DNA of 64,000 nt from Fratercula arctica (Eukaryota > Chordata > Aves > Charadriiformes > Alcidae). The stretch covers positions 9,593,837-9,657,836 of the forward strand of contig CANTUZ010000014.1 in the NCBI GenBank assembly GCA_947846985.1. Reading direction: 5' to 3'. The position numbers and the translations under genes are program-made. Shown here piece after piece: positions 1 through 11,400 of the stretch. The notes beneath the pieces are model-generated. The model had not been told where the DNA came from. It made no database searches and saw nothing but the letters and a program-made list of their open reading frames with translations. Positions within the stretch are counted from its first letter, which is position 1. Each line of letters opens with the position of its first letter.

Positions 1-2430
1 GGGGCAGGGAGAGCTGTGGGGCAGGGAGAGCTGTGGGTCGTGGTTAGCTGTGGGTCACAGCTGTGGGGCAGGGATAGCTGTGGGGCAGGAGAGCTGTGGG
101 TTGGGGACAGCTATGGGTCAGGGAGAGATGTGGGGCTGGGATAGCTGTGGGTCAGGGAGAGCTGTGGGGCAGGGAGAGCTGTGGGTCACAGCTGTGGGGC
201 AGGGAGAGCCATGGGTCGGGGATAGCTGTGGGGCAGGGAGCGGTGTGGGGCAGGCGATCTGTGGGTCAGGGATAGCTGTGGGTCACAGCTGTGGGGCTGG
301 GATAGCTGTGGGTTGGGGACAGCTATGGGGCAGGAGAGCTGTGGGTGGGGGATAGCTGTGGGGCTGGGAGAGCTGTGGGGCAGGGAGAGCCGTGGGTCGG
401 GGATAGCTGTGGGGCTGGGATAGCTGTGGGTTGGGGACAGCTATGGGGCAGGAGAGCTGTGGGGCAGGGAGAGCCGTGGGTCGGGGATAGCTGTGGGGCT
501 GGGATAGCTGTGGGTTGGGGACAGCTATGGGGCAGGAGGGGAGAGCTGTGGGGCTGGGAGAGCTGTGGGGCAGGGAGAGCTGTGGGTCACGGTTATCTGT
601 GGGGCAGGGAGAGCCGTGGGTCGGGGATAGCTGTGGGGCAGGGATAGCTGTGGGTTGGGGACAGCTATGGGGCAGGAGAGCTGTGGGGCAGGGAGAGCCG
701 TGGGTCGGGGATAGCTGTGGGGCTGGGATAGCTGTGGGTTGGGGACAGCTATGGGGCAGGAGAGCTGTGGGGCAGGGAGAGCTGTGGGTCACAGCTGTGG
801 GGCTGGGAGAGCTGTGGGGCAGGGAGAGCTGTGGGGCAGGAGAGCCGTGGGTCGGGGATAGCTGTGGGTCACGGTTAGCTGTGGGGCAGGGAGAGCTATA
901 GGGCAGGGGTAGCTGTGGGGCAGGGATAGCTGTGGGTCACAGCTGTGGGGCTGGGATAGCTGTGGGTTGGGGACAGCTATGGGGCAGGAGAGCTGTGGGG
1001 CAGGAGAGCTGTGGGGCTGGGATAGGTGTGGGTTGGGGACAGCTATGGGGCAGGAGAGCTGTGGGTCGTGGTTAGCTGTGGGGCAGGGAGAGCTGTGGAT
1101 CACAGCTGTGGGGCAGGGAGAGCCGTGGGTCAGGGATAGCTGTGGGGCTGGGATAGCTGTGGGTTGCGGACAGCTATGGGGCAGGAGAGCTGTGGGGCAG
1201 GGGTAGCTGTGGGTCACAGCTGTGGGGCTGGGAGAGCTGTGGGTCATGGTTAGCTGTGGGGCAGGGAGAGCTGTGGGTCATGGTTAGCTGTGGGGCAGAG
1301 AGAGCTGTGGGTCACGGTTAGCTGTGGGGCAGGGAGAGCTACAGGGCAGGGGTAGCTGTGGGTCAGGGATAGCTGTGGGTCACGGCTGTGGGGCTGGGAT
1401 AGCTGTGGGTTGGGGACAGCTATGGGTCAGGAGAGCTGTGGGGCAGGGAGAGCTGTGGGGCAGGAGAGCCGTGGGTCGGGGAGAGCTGTGGGTCACAGCT
1501 GTGGGGCAGGGATAGCTGTGGGTCGGGGATAGCTGTGGGTCACGGTTAGCTGTGGGGCAGGGAGAGCTATAGGGCAGGGGTAGCTGTGGGGCAGGGATAG
1601 CTGTGGGTCACAGCTGTGGGGCTGGGATAGCTGTGGGTTGGGGACAGCTATGGGGCAGGAGAGCTGTGGGGCAGGGAGAGCTGTGGGGCAGGAGAGCTGT
1701 GGGGCTGGGATAGGTGTGGGTTGGGGACAGCTATGGGGCAGGAGAGCTGTGGGTCGTGGTTAGCTGTGGGGCAGGGAGAGCTATAGGGCAGGGGTAGCTG
1801 TGGGGCAGGGATAGCTGTGGATCACAGCTGTGGGGCTGGGTTAGCTGTGGGTTGGGGACAGCTATGGGTCAGGAGAGCTGTGGGGCCAGGAGAGCTATGG
1901 GGCACAGTTAACTGTGGGGCAGGGATAGCCATGGGGTCAGGGATAGCTGTGGGGCTGGGGAAAGCTGTGGGTCAGGGATATCTGTGGGGCTGGGATATCT
2001 GTGGGTCAGGCATATCTGTGGGACTGGGGACCACCGTGGGGCTGAGGATATCTGTGGGTCAGGGATATCTGTGGGTCAGAACCAGTCGTGGGGCTGGGGA
2101 AAGCTGTGGGTCAGGCATAGCTGTGGGTCAGGGAGAGCTGTGGGGCTGGGGAAAACTGTGGGTCGGGGATATCTGTGGGTCAGGGAGAGCCGTGGGGCTC
2201 GGGGATATCTGTGGGTCAGGCATATCTGTGGGTCAGGGAGAGCCGTGGGGCTGGGGATATCTGTGGGTCGGGGATATCTGTGGGGCTGGAGCCCACCGTG
2301 GGGCTGGGGATATCTGTGGGTCAGGGAGAGCCTTGGGGCTGGGGATATCTGTGGGGCTGGGGATATCTGTGGGTCAGGGTTATCTGTGGGTCAGGGATAT
2401 CTGTGGGGCTGGAGCCTGCCGTGGGGCTGG
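1..2430 (+). repeat. Switch-like tandem repeat upstream of IgY-1
   Basis: Imperfect tandem units of about 20-40 bases built on AGCTGTGGG, GGGAGAGCTGTGGGG and GGGTCACAGCTG fill the stretch to the IgY-1 CH1 exon and continue past the left edge. The plus strand is G-rich and AGCT, the palindromic core of AID hotspots, recurs in almost every unit. From about 1,980 the unit changes to GGGATATCTGTGGG and loses AGCT. Known class-switch regions are G-rich on the non-template strand, rich in GAGCT/GGGGT and lie 5' of each constant gene, so position, strand and motif fit. Function is inferred. Open frames on both strands here are by-products of the repeat. Bases 2,431-2,586 are non-repetitive intron leading to CH1. 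Confidence 0.7.
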
Positions 2431-2586
2431 TGGTTTGGCGTCTCACCCCTCCCTCCTATGGGGCAGGAGCTTGTTCCTCCCCCCCCCAGCCCCCCATCGC
2501 CCCATTCCTATGGGGCAGGGCACCCTCCCGCCCCACACCTGGCCGTCGTGTGGGGCTGGCCTGACCCCCATCTCCCTGCCCCACAG

Positions 2587-2874
2587 ATGCCTCCTCCTCC
2601 TCCCCCCCCACCCTCCTCCCCCTGGCCCCGTGCTGTGGGGCGGCCGCCGACCCCGTGGCCGTGGCCTGTCTGGTGAGCGGCCACCACCCCCCCTCCGATG
2701 TCACCGTCACCTGGGGCCGTGATGTCACCGGGGGCCATGACGTCACCACCTTCCCGGCCACCCCCCACCGCCTCGTCAGCCGACTCCTCCTGCCCCACGG
2801 GACCCACGGCGACACCTACGTCTGCAGCGTCAGCCACCGCCCCACCGGCACCGTCGTCACCCAGGAGGTCAAAG
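2587..2874 (+). CDS. IgY-1 CH1 exon
   Basis: The acceptor CCCCACAG and donor AAAG/GTCAGA give 288 bases; the first codon is completed by one base from the J exon (D-A-S-S-S-S). The domain has the Ig-fold cysteines in VACLV and YVCSVSH and the tryptophan in VTVTW. A CC pair after LAP near the start is the likely light-chain disulfide position (inference). CH1 pairs with the light chain. The start was chosen by splice site because constant exons have no start codon. Confidence 0.85.
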
Positions 2875-5800
2875 GTCAGAGGGGACAAAGTTGGGGGGGG
2901 GTTGGGGGGGGTGGGAGGTCCCCAAGACCCCCTGGTGGCCCGAGGTCACCTCCTGGCCCCATAACTCGTCCAAGGTCCTCTCCTGGCCCCATAGCTCTGG
3001 ATATGGGGTGGGAGGTCCTCAAGACCTCCTGGTGGCCCGAGGTCTTCTCCTGGCCCCATAGATCTGGATATGGGGTGGAAGGTCCCCAAGACCCCCTGGT
3101 AGCCCGAGGTCACCTCCTGGCCCCATAACTCGTCCAAGGTCCTCTCCTGGCCCCATAGCTCTGGATATGGGGTGGGAGGTCCTCAAGACCTCCTGGTGGC
3201 CCGAGGTCACCTCCTGGCCCCATAACTCGTCCAAGGTCCTCTCCTGGCCCCATAGCTCTGGATATGGGGTGGGAGGTCCTCAAGACCTCCTGGTGGCCCG
3301 AGGTCACCTCCTGGCCCCATAGATCTGGATATGGGGTGGGAGGTCCCCAAGACCCCCTGGTGGCCCGAGGTCACCTCCCGGCCCCATAACTCGTCCAAGG
3401 TCCTCTCCTGGCCCCATAGCTCTGGATATGGGGTGGGAGGTCCTCAAGACCTCCTGGTGGCCCGAGGTCACCTCCCGGCCCCATAACTCGTCCAAGGTCC
3501 TCTCCTGGCCCCATAGCTCTGGATATGGGGTGGGAGGTCCCCAAGACCCCCTGGTAGCCCGAGGTCACCTCCTGGCCCCATAACTCGTCCAAGGTCCTCT
3601 CCTGGCCCCATAACTCCTGCAGTGGGGTTGGAGGTCCTCAAGACCCCCTGGTGGCCCGAGGTCTTCTCCTGGCCCCATAGCTCTGGATATGGGGTGGGAG
3701 GTCCTCAAGACCTCCTGGTGGCCCGAGGTCACCTCCCGGCCCCATAATTCGTCCAAGGTCTTCTCCTGGCCCCATAACTCGTCCAAGGTCCTCTCCTGGC
3801 CCCATAGCTCTGGATATGGGGTGGGAGGTCCTCAAGACCTCCTGGTGGCCCAAGGTCTTCTCCTGGCCCCATAACTCGTCCAAGGTCCTCTCCTGGCCCC
3901 ATAGCTCTGGATATGGGGTGGGAGGTCCTCAAGACCCCCTGGTGGCCCGAGGTCACCTCCTGGCCCCATAACTCGTCCAAGGTCCTCTCCTGGCCCCATA
4001 GCTCTGGATATGGGGTGGGAGGTCCTCAAGACCTCCTGGTGGCCCGAGGTCTTCTCCTGGCCCCATAGATCTGGATATGGGGTGGAAGGTCCCCAAGACC
4101 CCCTGGTAGCCCGAGGTCACCTCCTGGCCCCATAACTCGTCCAAGGTCCTCTCCTGGCCCCATAGCTCTGGATATGGGGTGGGAGGTCCTCAAGACCTCC
4201 TGGTGGCCCGAGGTCACCTCCCGGCCCCATAACTCGTCCAAGGTCCTCTCCTGGCCCCATAGCTCTGGATATGGGGTGGGAGGTCCTCAAGACCTCCTGG
4301 TGGCCCGAGGTCACCTCCTGGCCCCATAGATCTGGATATGGGGTGGGAGGTCCCCAAGACCCCCTGGTGGCCCGAGGTCACCTCCCGGCCCCATAACTCG
4401 TCCAAGGTCCTCTCCTGGCCCCATAGCTCTGGATATGGGGTGGGAGGTCCTCAAGACCTCCTGGTGGCCCGAGGTCACCTCCCGGCCCCATAACTCGTCC
4501 AAGGTCCTCTCCTGGCCCCATAGCTCTGGATATGGGGTGGGAGGTCCCCAAGACCCCCTGGTAGCCCGAGGTCACCTCCTGGCCCCATAACTCGTCCAAG
4601 GTCCTCTCCTGGCCCCATAACTCCTGCAGTGGGGTTGGAGGTCCTCAAGACCCCCTGGTGGCCCGAGGTCTTCTCCTGGCCCCATAGCTCTGGATATGGG
4701 GTGGGAGGTCCTCAAGACCTCCTGGTGGCCCGAGGTCACCTCCCGGCCCCATAATTCGTCCAAGGTCTTCTCCTGGCCCCATAACTCGTCCAAGGTCCTC
4801 TCCTGGCCCCATAGCTCTGGATATGGGGTGGGAGGTCCTCAAGACCTCCTGGTGGCCCAAGGTCTTCTCCTGGCCCCATAACTCGTCCAAGGTCCTCTCC
4901 TGGCCCCATAGCTCTGGATATGGGGTGGGAGGTCCTCAAGACCTCCTGGTGGCCCGAGGTCACCTCCTGGCCCCATAACTCCTGCAGTGGGGTGGGAGGT
5001 CCCCAAGACCCCCTGGTGGCCCGAGGTCTTCTCCTGGCCCCATAACTCGTCCAAGGTCCTCTCCTGGCCCCATAGCTCTGGATATGGGGTGGGAGGTCCT
5101 CAAGACCTCCTGGTGGCCCGAGGTCACCTCCTGGCCCCATAACTCCTGCAGTGGGGTGGGAGGTCCCCAAGACCCCCTGGTGGCCCGAGGTCTTCTCCTG
5201 GCCCCATAACTCGTCCAAGGTCCTCTCCTGGCCCCATAGCTCTGGATATGGGGTGGGAGGTCCTCAAGACCTCCTGGTGGCCCGAGGTCACCTCCTGGCC
5301 CCATAACTCCTGCAGTGGGGTGGGAGGTCCCCAAGACCCCCTGGTGGCCCGAGGTCACCTCCCGGCCCCATAACTCGTCCAAGGTCCTCTCCTGGCCCCA
5401 TAGATCTGGATATGGGGTGGGAGGTCCTCAAGACCTCCTGGTGGCCCGAGGTCACCTCCTGGCCCCATAACTCCTGCAGTGGGGTGGGAGGTCCCCAAGA
5501 CCCCCTGGTGGCCCGAGGTCACCTCCTGGCCCCATAACTCGTCCAAGGTCCTCTCCTGGCCCCATAGCTCTGGATATGGAGTGGGAGGTCCTCAAGACCT
5601 CCTGGTGGCCCGAGGTCACCTCCATCATCTCCAGAACTTCTGCCGTGGGGCAGGACCTCCTCCAAGCCCCCTTGGACCTCCCCTGACCCCATGATCTCAA
5701 CGGTCTTGAGATGGCCTCAAGCCCCCTTGGACCATAGAAGGTCCTTCACCATCTCCAGAACTTCTGCCGTGGGGCGGGACCTCCTCCAAGCCTGCTTGGA

Positions 5801-8432
5801 CCATAGAAGGTCTTCTCCTGACCCCATAACTTCTTCATCCTCCCCACCCCACAGTGTGTCAAGGTCCTGCCGCGCTGGTTCCTCCGGTGGTCCAGGTCCT
5901 CTCCTCCGCCTCCTGCAGACCCACCATGAGCGAAGAGTCGGTGGAGCTTCTCTGTCTCATCTCCGGCTTCTCCCCGGCCACCGTGGAGGTGGAATGGTTG
6001 GTGGACGGGGTGGCGGGTCTTCTGACGGCCACCCAGACGTCACCTCGGCGGGAGGACGGGGCCACCACCTTCTCGGCCAGCAGCAGGACCAACGTCAGCC
6101 ACGCCGATTGGTTGGAAGGGAAGACCTTCACCTGCCAGGTCACGCACGCGGCCACCGTCACCGTCACCAAGGATCACATCCGGCTCTGCTCAGGTGAGGA
6201 CGTGGGCGTGGGGACATCAGGGGAGGAGGTGGCACCAGGGGAGAAGGTCTCACGACCATGGTGGTGGCACCAGTAGAGAAGGCTGAAGGACCATGGTGGT
6301 GGCACCAGTAGAGATAGTTGAAGGACCATGGTGGTGGCACCAGTGGAGAAGGTCCCAGGACCATGGTGGTGGTACCAGTGGAGAAGGCTCAAGGATCATG
6401 GTGGTGGCACCAGTGGAGGTCTCATGACCATGGTGGTGGCACCAGGGGAGATTCAAGGACCATGGTGGTGGCACCAGTGAAGGTCTCATGACCATGGTGG
6501 TGGCACCAGTGGAGGTTCAAGGACCATGGTGGTGGCACCAGTGAAGGTCTCATGACCATGGTGGTGGCACCAGTGGAGGTTCAAGGACCATGGTGGTGGC
6601 ACCAGTGGAGAAGGTGGAAGGACCATGGTAGGTTGAAGGACATTGCAGGACCATGGTGGGTGTTACCAGTGGAGAAGGTCCCAGGACCATGGTGGTGGCA
6701 CCAGGGGAGGTCTCATGACCATGGTGGTGGCACCAGGGGAGGTTGAAGGACCATGGTGGTGGCACCAGTGGAGAAGGTTGAAGGACCATGGTGGTGGCAC
6801 CAGGGGAGGTTCAAGGACCATGGTGGTGGCACCAGTGGAGAAGGTTGAAGGACCATGGTGGTGGCACCAGTGAAGGTCTCATGACCATGGTGGTGGCACC
6901 AGTAGAGAAGGTTGAAGGACCATGGTGGTGGCACCAGTAGAGATAGTTGAAGGACCATGGTGGTGGCACCAGTGAAGGTCTCATGACCATGGTGGTGGCA
7001 CCAGTAGAGAAGGTTGAAGGACCATGGTGGTGGCACCAGTAGAGATAGTTGAAGGACCATGGTGGTGGCACCAGTGGAGGTTCAAGGACCATGGTGGTGG
7101 CACCAGTGGAAGTCTCATGACCATGGTGGTGGTACCAGTGGAGAAGGCTCAAGGACCATGGTGGTGGCACCAGTGAAGAAGGTAGAAGGACCATGGTAGA
7201 TTGAAGGACATTGCAGGACCATGGTGGTGGCACCAGTAGTGAAGGTCCCAGGACCATGATGGTGGCATCAGGGGAGGTCTCATGACCATGGTGGTGGCAC
7301 CAGGGGAGGTTCAAGGACCATGGTGGTGGCACCAGTAGAGATAGTTGAAGGACCATGGTGGTGGCACCAGTAGAGAAGGTCCCAGGACCATGGTGGTGGC
7401 ACCAGTGGAGAAGATCTCATGACCATGGTGGTGGCACCAGGGGAGGTTCAAGGACCATGGTGGTGGCACCAGTGGAGAAGGTTTGATGACCACACCAAGT
7501 CCCACCAGTGCCACCCATGCAGGACCTTCCAGAAGGTCCCACCACCCCCATGACCCCCCCACCAGGAGAAGGCCACCACCACCCCCCCACCCCCTCACCT
7601 CACACCACCCCCCCCCCCACCACCCCCCCTCCAGGTCCGGAGAACCTCAGCGTCACCAACATTGTCCTCTACGTCCTCCCACCCGACCCCTTGGACCTCT
7701 ACGTCACCCGTGTCCCCAAGCTGAGATGTTTGGCCACCAACCTGCCCAGCGACTCGGGTTTCCAGCTCTCCTGGTCAAAGGAGACCCCAGGTGTCCTCAA
7801 CCCGGACATCTTGGACCTCCGGGAGGAGTTCAACGGGACCTTCACGGCCACCAGCTCCTTGACCATCTCCACCCAAGCTTGGGAAGCTGGAGAACGTTTC
7901 ACCTGCGCCATCAAGCATGAAGACCTTCAGGTGCCCCTCAACCGCAGCATCTCCAGATCTTCCGGTGAGTGGTCTTCTCCTCCAGACCCCCCCCACCGCC
8001 GCCGTGGTCATCTTTAAGTGCCACCACTCAACATTTCTTCTTCTTCTTCTTCTTCTTCTTCTTCTTCTTCTTCTTCTTCTTCTTCTTCTGCTTCTTCTTC
8101 TTCTTCTTCTGCTTCTTCTTCTTCTTCTTCTGCTTCTTCTGCTTCTTCTTCTTCTGCTTCTTCTTCTTTCTCTTCTTCTTCTTCTGCTTCTTCTCCTGCT
8201 TCTTCTTCTCCTTCTTCTTCTTCTTCTTCTTCTCCTTCTCCTTCTTCTCCTCCTTCTCCTTCTCCTTCTTCTTCTTCTTCTGCTTCTTCTTCTCCTTCTT
8301 CTCCTTCTTCTTCTTCTTCTTCTCCTTCTCCTTCTTCTTCTTCTCCTTCTTCTTCTTCTTCTCCTTCTCCTTCTCCTTCTCCTTCTCCTTCTCTCTTCTC
8401 CTTCTCCTTCTCCTTCTCCTTCTCCTTCTCCT

Positions 8433-8483
<51 letters not shown>

Positions 8484-11400
8484 GCTTCTTCTCCTTCTTC
8501 TCCTTCTTCTTCTTTCTTCTAGGCAAGGTCACCCCACCTCTCATCTTCCTCTTCCCCCCCCACGCCGAGGAGATGACCCAAAGCCAGGTGACCCTCACCT
8601 GCTTGGTCCACGGCTTCCAACCGCCCGACCTGCAGGTCCAATGGTTGAAGAACCACCAGAACTTGGCCCAGGAGACCTTCGTCACCACCCCACCCCTCAA
8701 GGAAGGGCCCAAGGAGACCACCTTCTTCCTCTACAGCAAGTTGACGCTCCTCAAGACCAGCTGGTTGGCCGGGGACACCTACACCTGCATGGTGGTCCAC
8801 CAAGGGTTGCCCATGAAGCTCACCCAACGGCAGATCCAGAAGGTCCCCGGTAAATAAAAGGAAGACCTTGTAGAAGACCTCTGTGACCAAAGAGCTTCTG
8901 ACCTTCAATAAAGCCAAGTGGGCGCGTCTTGCAGCCGAGGGTCTCCATGGCGTGGTGTCTTGGGGTGGCCACCAAGGGTGGGGTGGGGTGGGACAAGCAG
9001 GAGGAGAAGGGCGGAGAAGGTTGGAGGTGGTGCCACCAAAGAGCAGGGTGGAGGCATCTCCCGAACATCGCCCGAGAAGAGGGGTCCAACCTCACTGTGG
9101 GTCAAGAGGAGCCCAAAGGGGCCGGTTGGTGGGTCTCCAACCACTTGTCCATCCATCCAACCATCCATGTCCCCAGCCCACCATCCAGCTGACCAGCTCC
9201 ATCTCCTGGTCCCTCTATCTCCATCTCATGGTCCCTCCATCTCCATCTCCTGGTCCCTCCACCTCCATCTCCATCTCCATCTCATGGTCCTTCCACCTCC
9301 ACCTCATGATCCCTCCATCTCCATCTCATGGTCCTTCCACCTCCACCCCATGGTCCCTCCATCTCCATCTCCTGGTCCCTCCATCTCCACCTCATGGTCC
9401 CTCCATCTCCATCTCCATCTCCATCTCATGGTCCTTCCACCTCCACCTCTTGGTCCCTCCATCTCCATCTCCATCTCATGGTCGCTCCATCTCTTGGTGT
9501 CTCCATCCATCTCCTCGTCCCACCATCCAACCAACCATCTCCAAGAGGTTCTCCCCAGGGTTGGAGGACCATCTCCCAAACCTTCCGTAGGACCAATGGT
9601 GGCCTCTTCTCCATGGGGTGGGGGTGGGGGGGGGGGGGTCAGGTGTCCTTGGAGGTTGAAGGCCCTGGGTGGTCTCCACCCTTTGGGGTGGGGTGAAGGT
9701 GGTGATGGGTGATGGAGGAGGAGATGTCAAGGGGGAGTCAGTTGGATGGTGGGATGGATGAGGAGAAGGTCGGTTGAGGTCTACAGAGATGGTGGGATGG
9801 ATGGATGGAGAGAAGGTCGGTTGAGGTTTACAGAGATGGTGGGATGGATGGATGGAGAGAAGGTTGGTTGATGTCTACAGAGATGGTGGGATGGATGAGG
9901 AGATGGTTGGTTGAGGTCTACAGAGATGGTGGGAGGGATGAGGAGATGGTTGGTTGAGGTCTACAGAGATGGTGGGATGGATGGATGGAGAGAAGGTCGG
10001 TTGAGGTCTACAGAGATGGTGGGATGGATGAGGAGAAGGTCGGTTGAGGTCTACAGAGATGGTGGGATGGATGGATGGAGAGAAGGTCGGTTGAGGTTTA
10101 CAGAGATGGTGGGATGGATGGATGGAGAGAAGGTTGGTTGATGTCTACAGAGATGGTGGGAGGGATGAGGAGATGGTTGGTTGAGGTCTACAGAGATGGT
10201 GGGAGGGATGAGGAGATGGTTGGTTGAGGTCTACAGAGATGGTGGGATGGATGGATGGATGGAGAGAAGGTCGGTTGAGGTCTACAGAGATGGTGGGATG
10301 GATGAGGAGAAGGTCGGTTGAGGTCTACAGAGATGGTGGGAGGGATGAGGAGATGGTTGGTTGAGGTCTACAGAGATGGTGGGATGGATGGATGGATGGA
10401 TGGATGGATGGATGGATGGATGGAGAGAAGGTCGGTTGAGGTCTACAGAGATGGTGGGATGGATGAGGAGAAGGTCGGTTGAGGTCTACAGAGATGGTGG
10501 GATGGATGGAGACCACAGGGGTGGAGGGATGGGTGGTGGGATGGGTGGAGAGAAGGTCGGTTGAGGTCTACAGAGATGGTGGGATGGATAGAGACCACAG
10601 GGATGGTGGAATGGATGGACAGAAGGTCGGTGGAGGTCTCCAGAAGATAGATGGATGGATGGATGGATGGATGGATGGATGGATGGATGGATGGATGGAT
10701 GGAGACCACGTGGGCGGTGGGACGGAGGGATGGAGACCACCAGGGTGGACAGATGGATGGAGACCGAAGTTCTCCAGAAGCCAAGGAGGACCCACCACCC
10801 CCCACCTGACCTCCCTCCTTCTTTCTGCTGCCCCAGGGCTGGACCTCTTGGCCGGGACCTACTGGGAGGACAATGACAAGGAGCTGGAAGGTCTCTGGGC
10901 CACCATCGCCATCTTCGTCACCCTCTTCCTCCTCAGCGTCTGCTACAGCGCCACCGTCACCCTCTTCAAGGTGGGCTTCCATGGGGACGTCTCCCTTTGG
11001 AGGAACCCTGGGGAGATGCCACCACCCTGGTGTCCCCTTGGGGGGTGGAGGAGGAACCCTGGGGAGATGCCACCACCCCGGTGTCACCCTCTTCAAGGTG
11101 GGCTTCCATGGGGACGTCTCTCTTTGGAGGAACCCCTGGGAGATGCCACCACCCTGGTGTCACCTGGGGGAGGTTGACGAACCCTGGGGAGATGCCACCA
11201 CCCTGGTGTCCCCTTGGGGGGTGGAGGAGGAACCCTGGGGAGATGCCACCACCCCAATGTCACCCCCTTCGAGGTGGGCTTCCATGGGGACGTCTCCCTT
11301 TGGAGGAACCCTGGGGAGATGCCACCACCCTGGTGTCCCCTTGGGGGTGGAGGAGGAACCCTGGGGAGATGCCACCACCCCGGTGTCACCCCCTTCGAGG

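Noticed and set aside
50..2676. Several long open frames on both strands of the left-most array
   Set aside because: They read short peptide periods dictated by the tandem unit and have no domain or splice context.
2880..5640. CRISPR-like regular repeats
   Set aside because: Unit and spacer are both repeated, the locus is a vertebrate Ig intron, and there are no cas genes.
7917..8853. Frames of poly-Leu, poly-Ser and poly-Phe fused to CH4 sequence
   Set aside because: They arise from the TTC microsatellite; the AG acceptor at 8521-8522 shows the array is intron.
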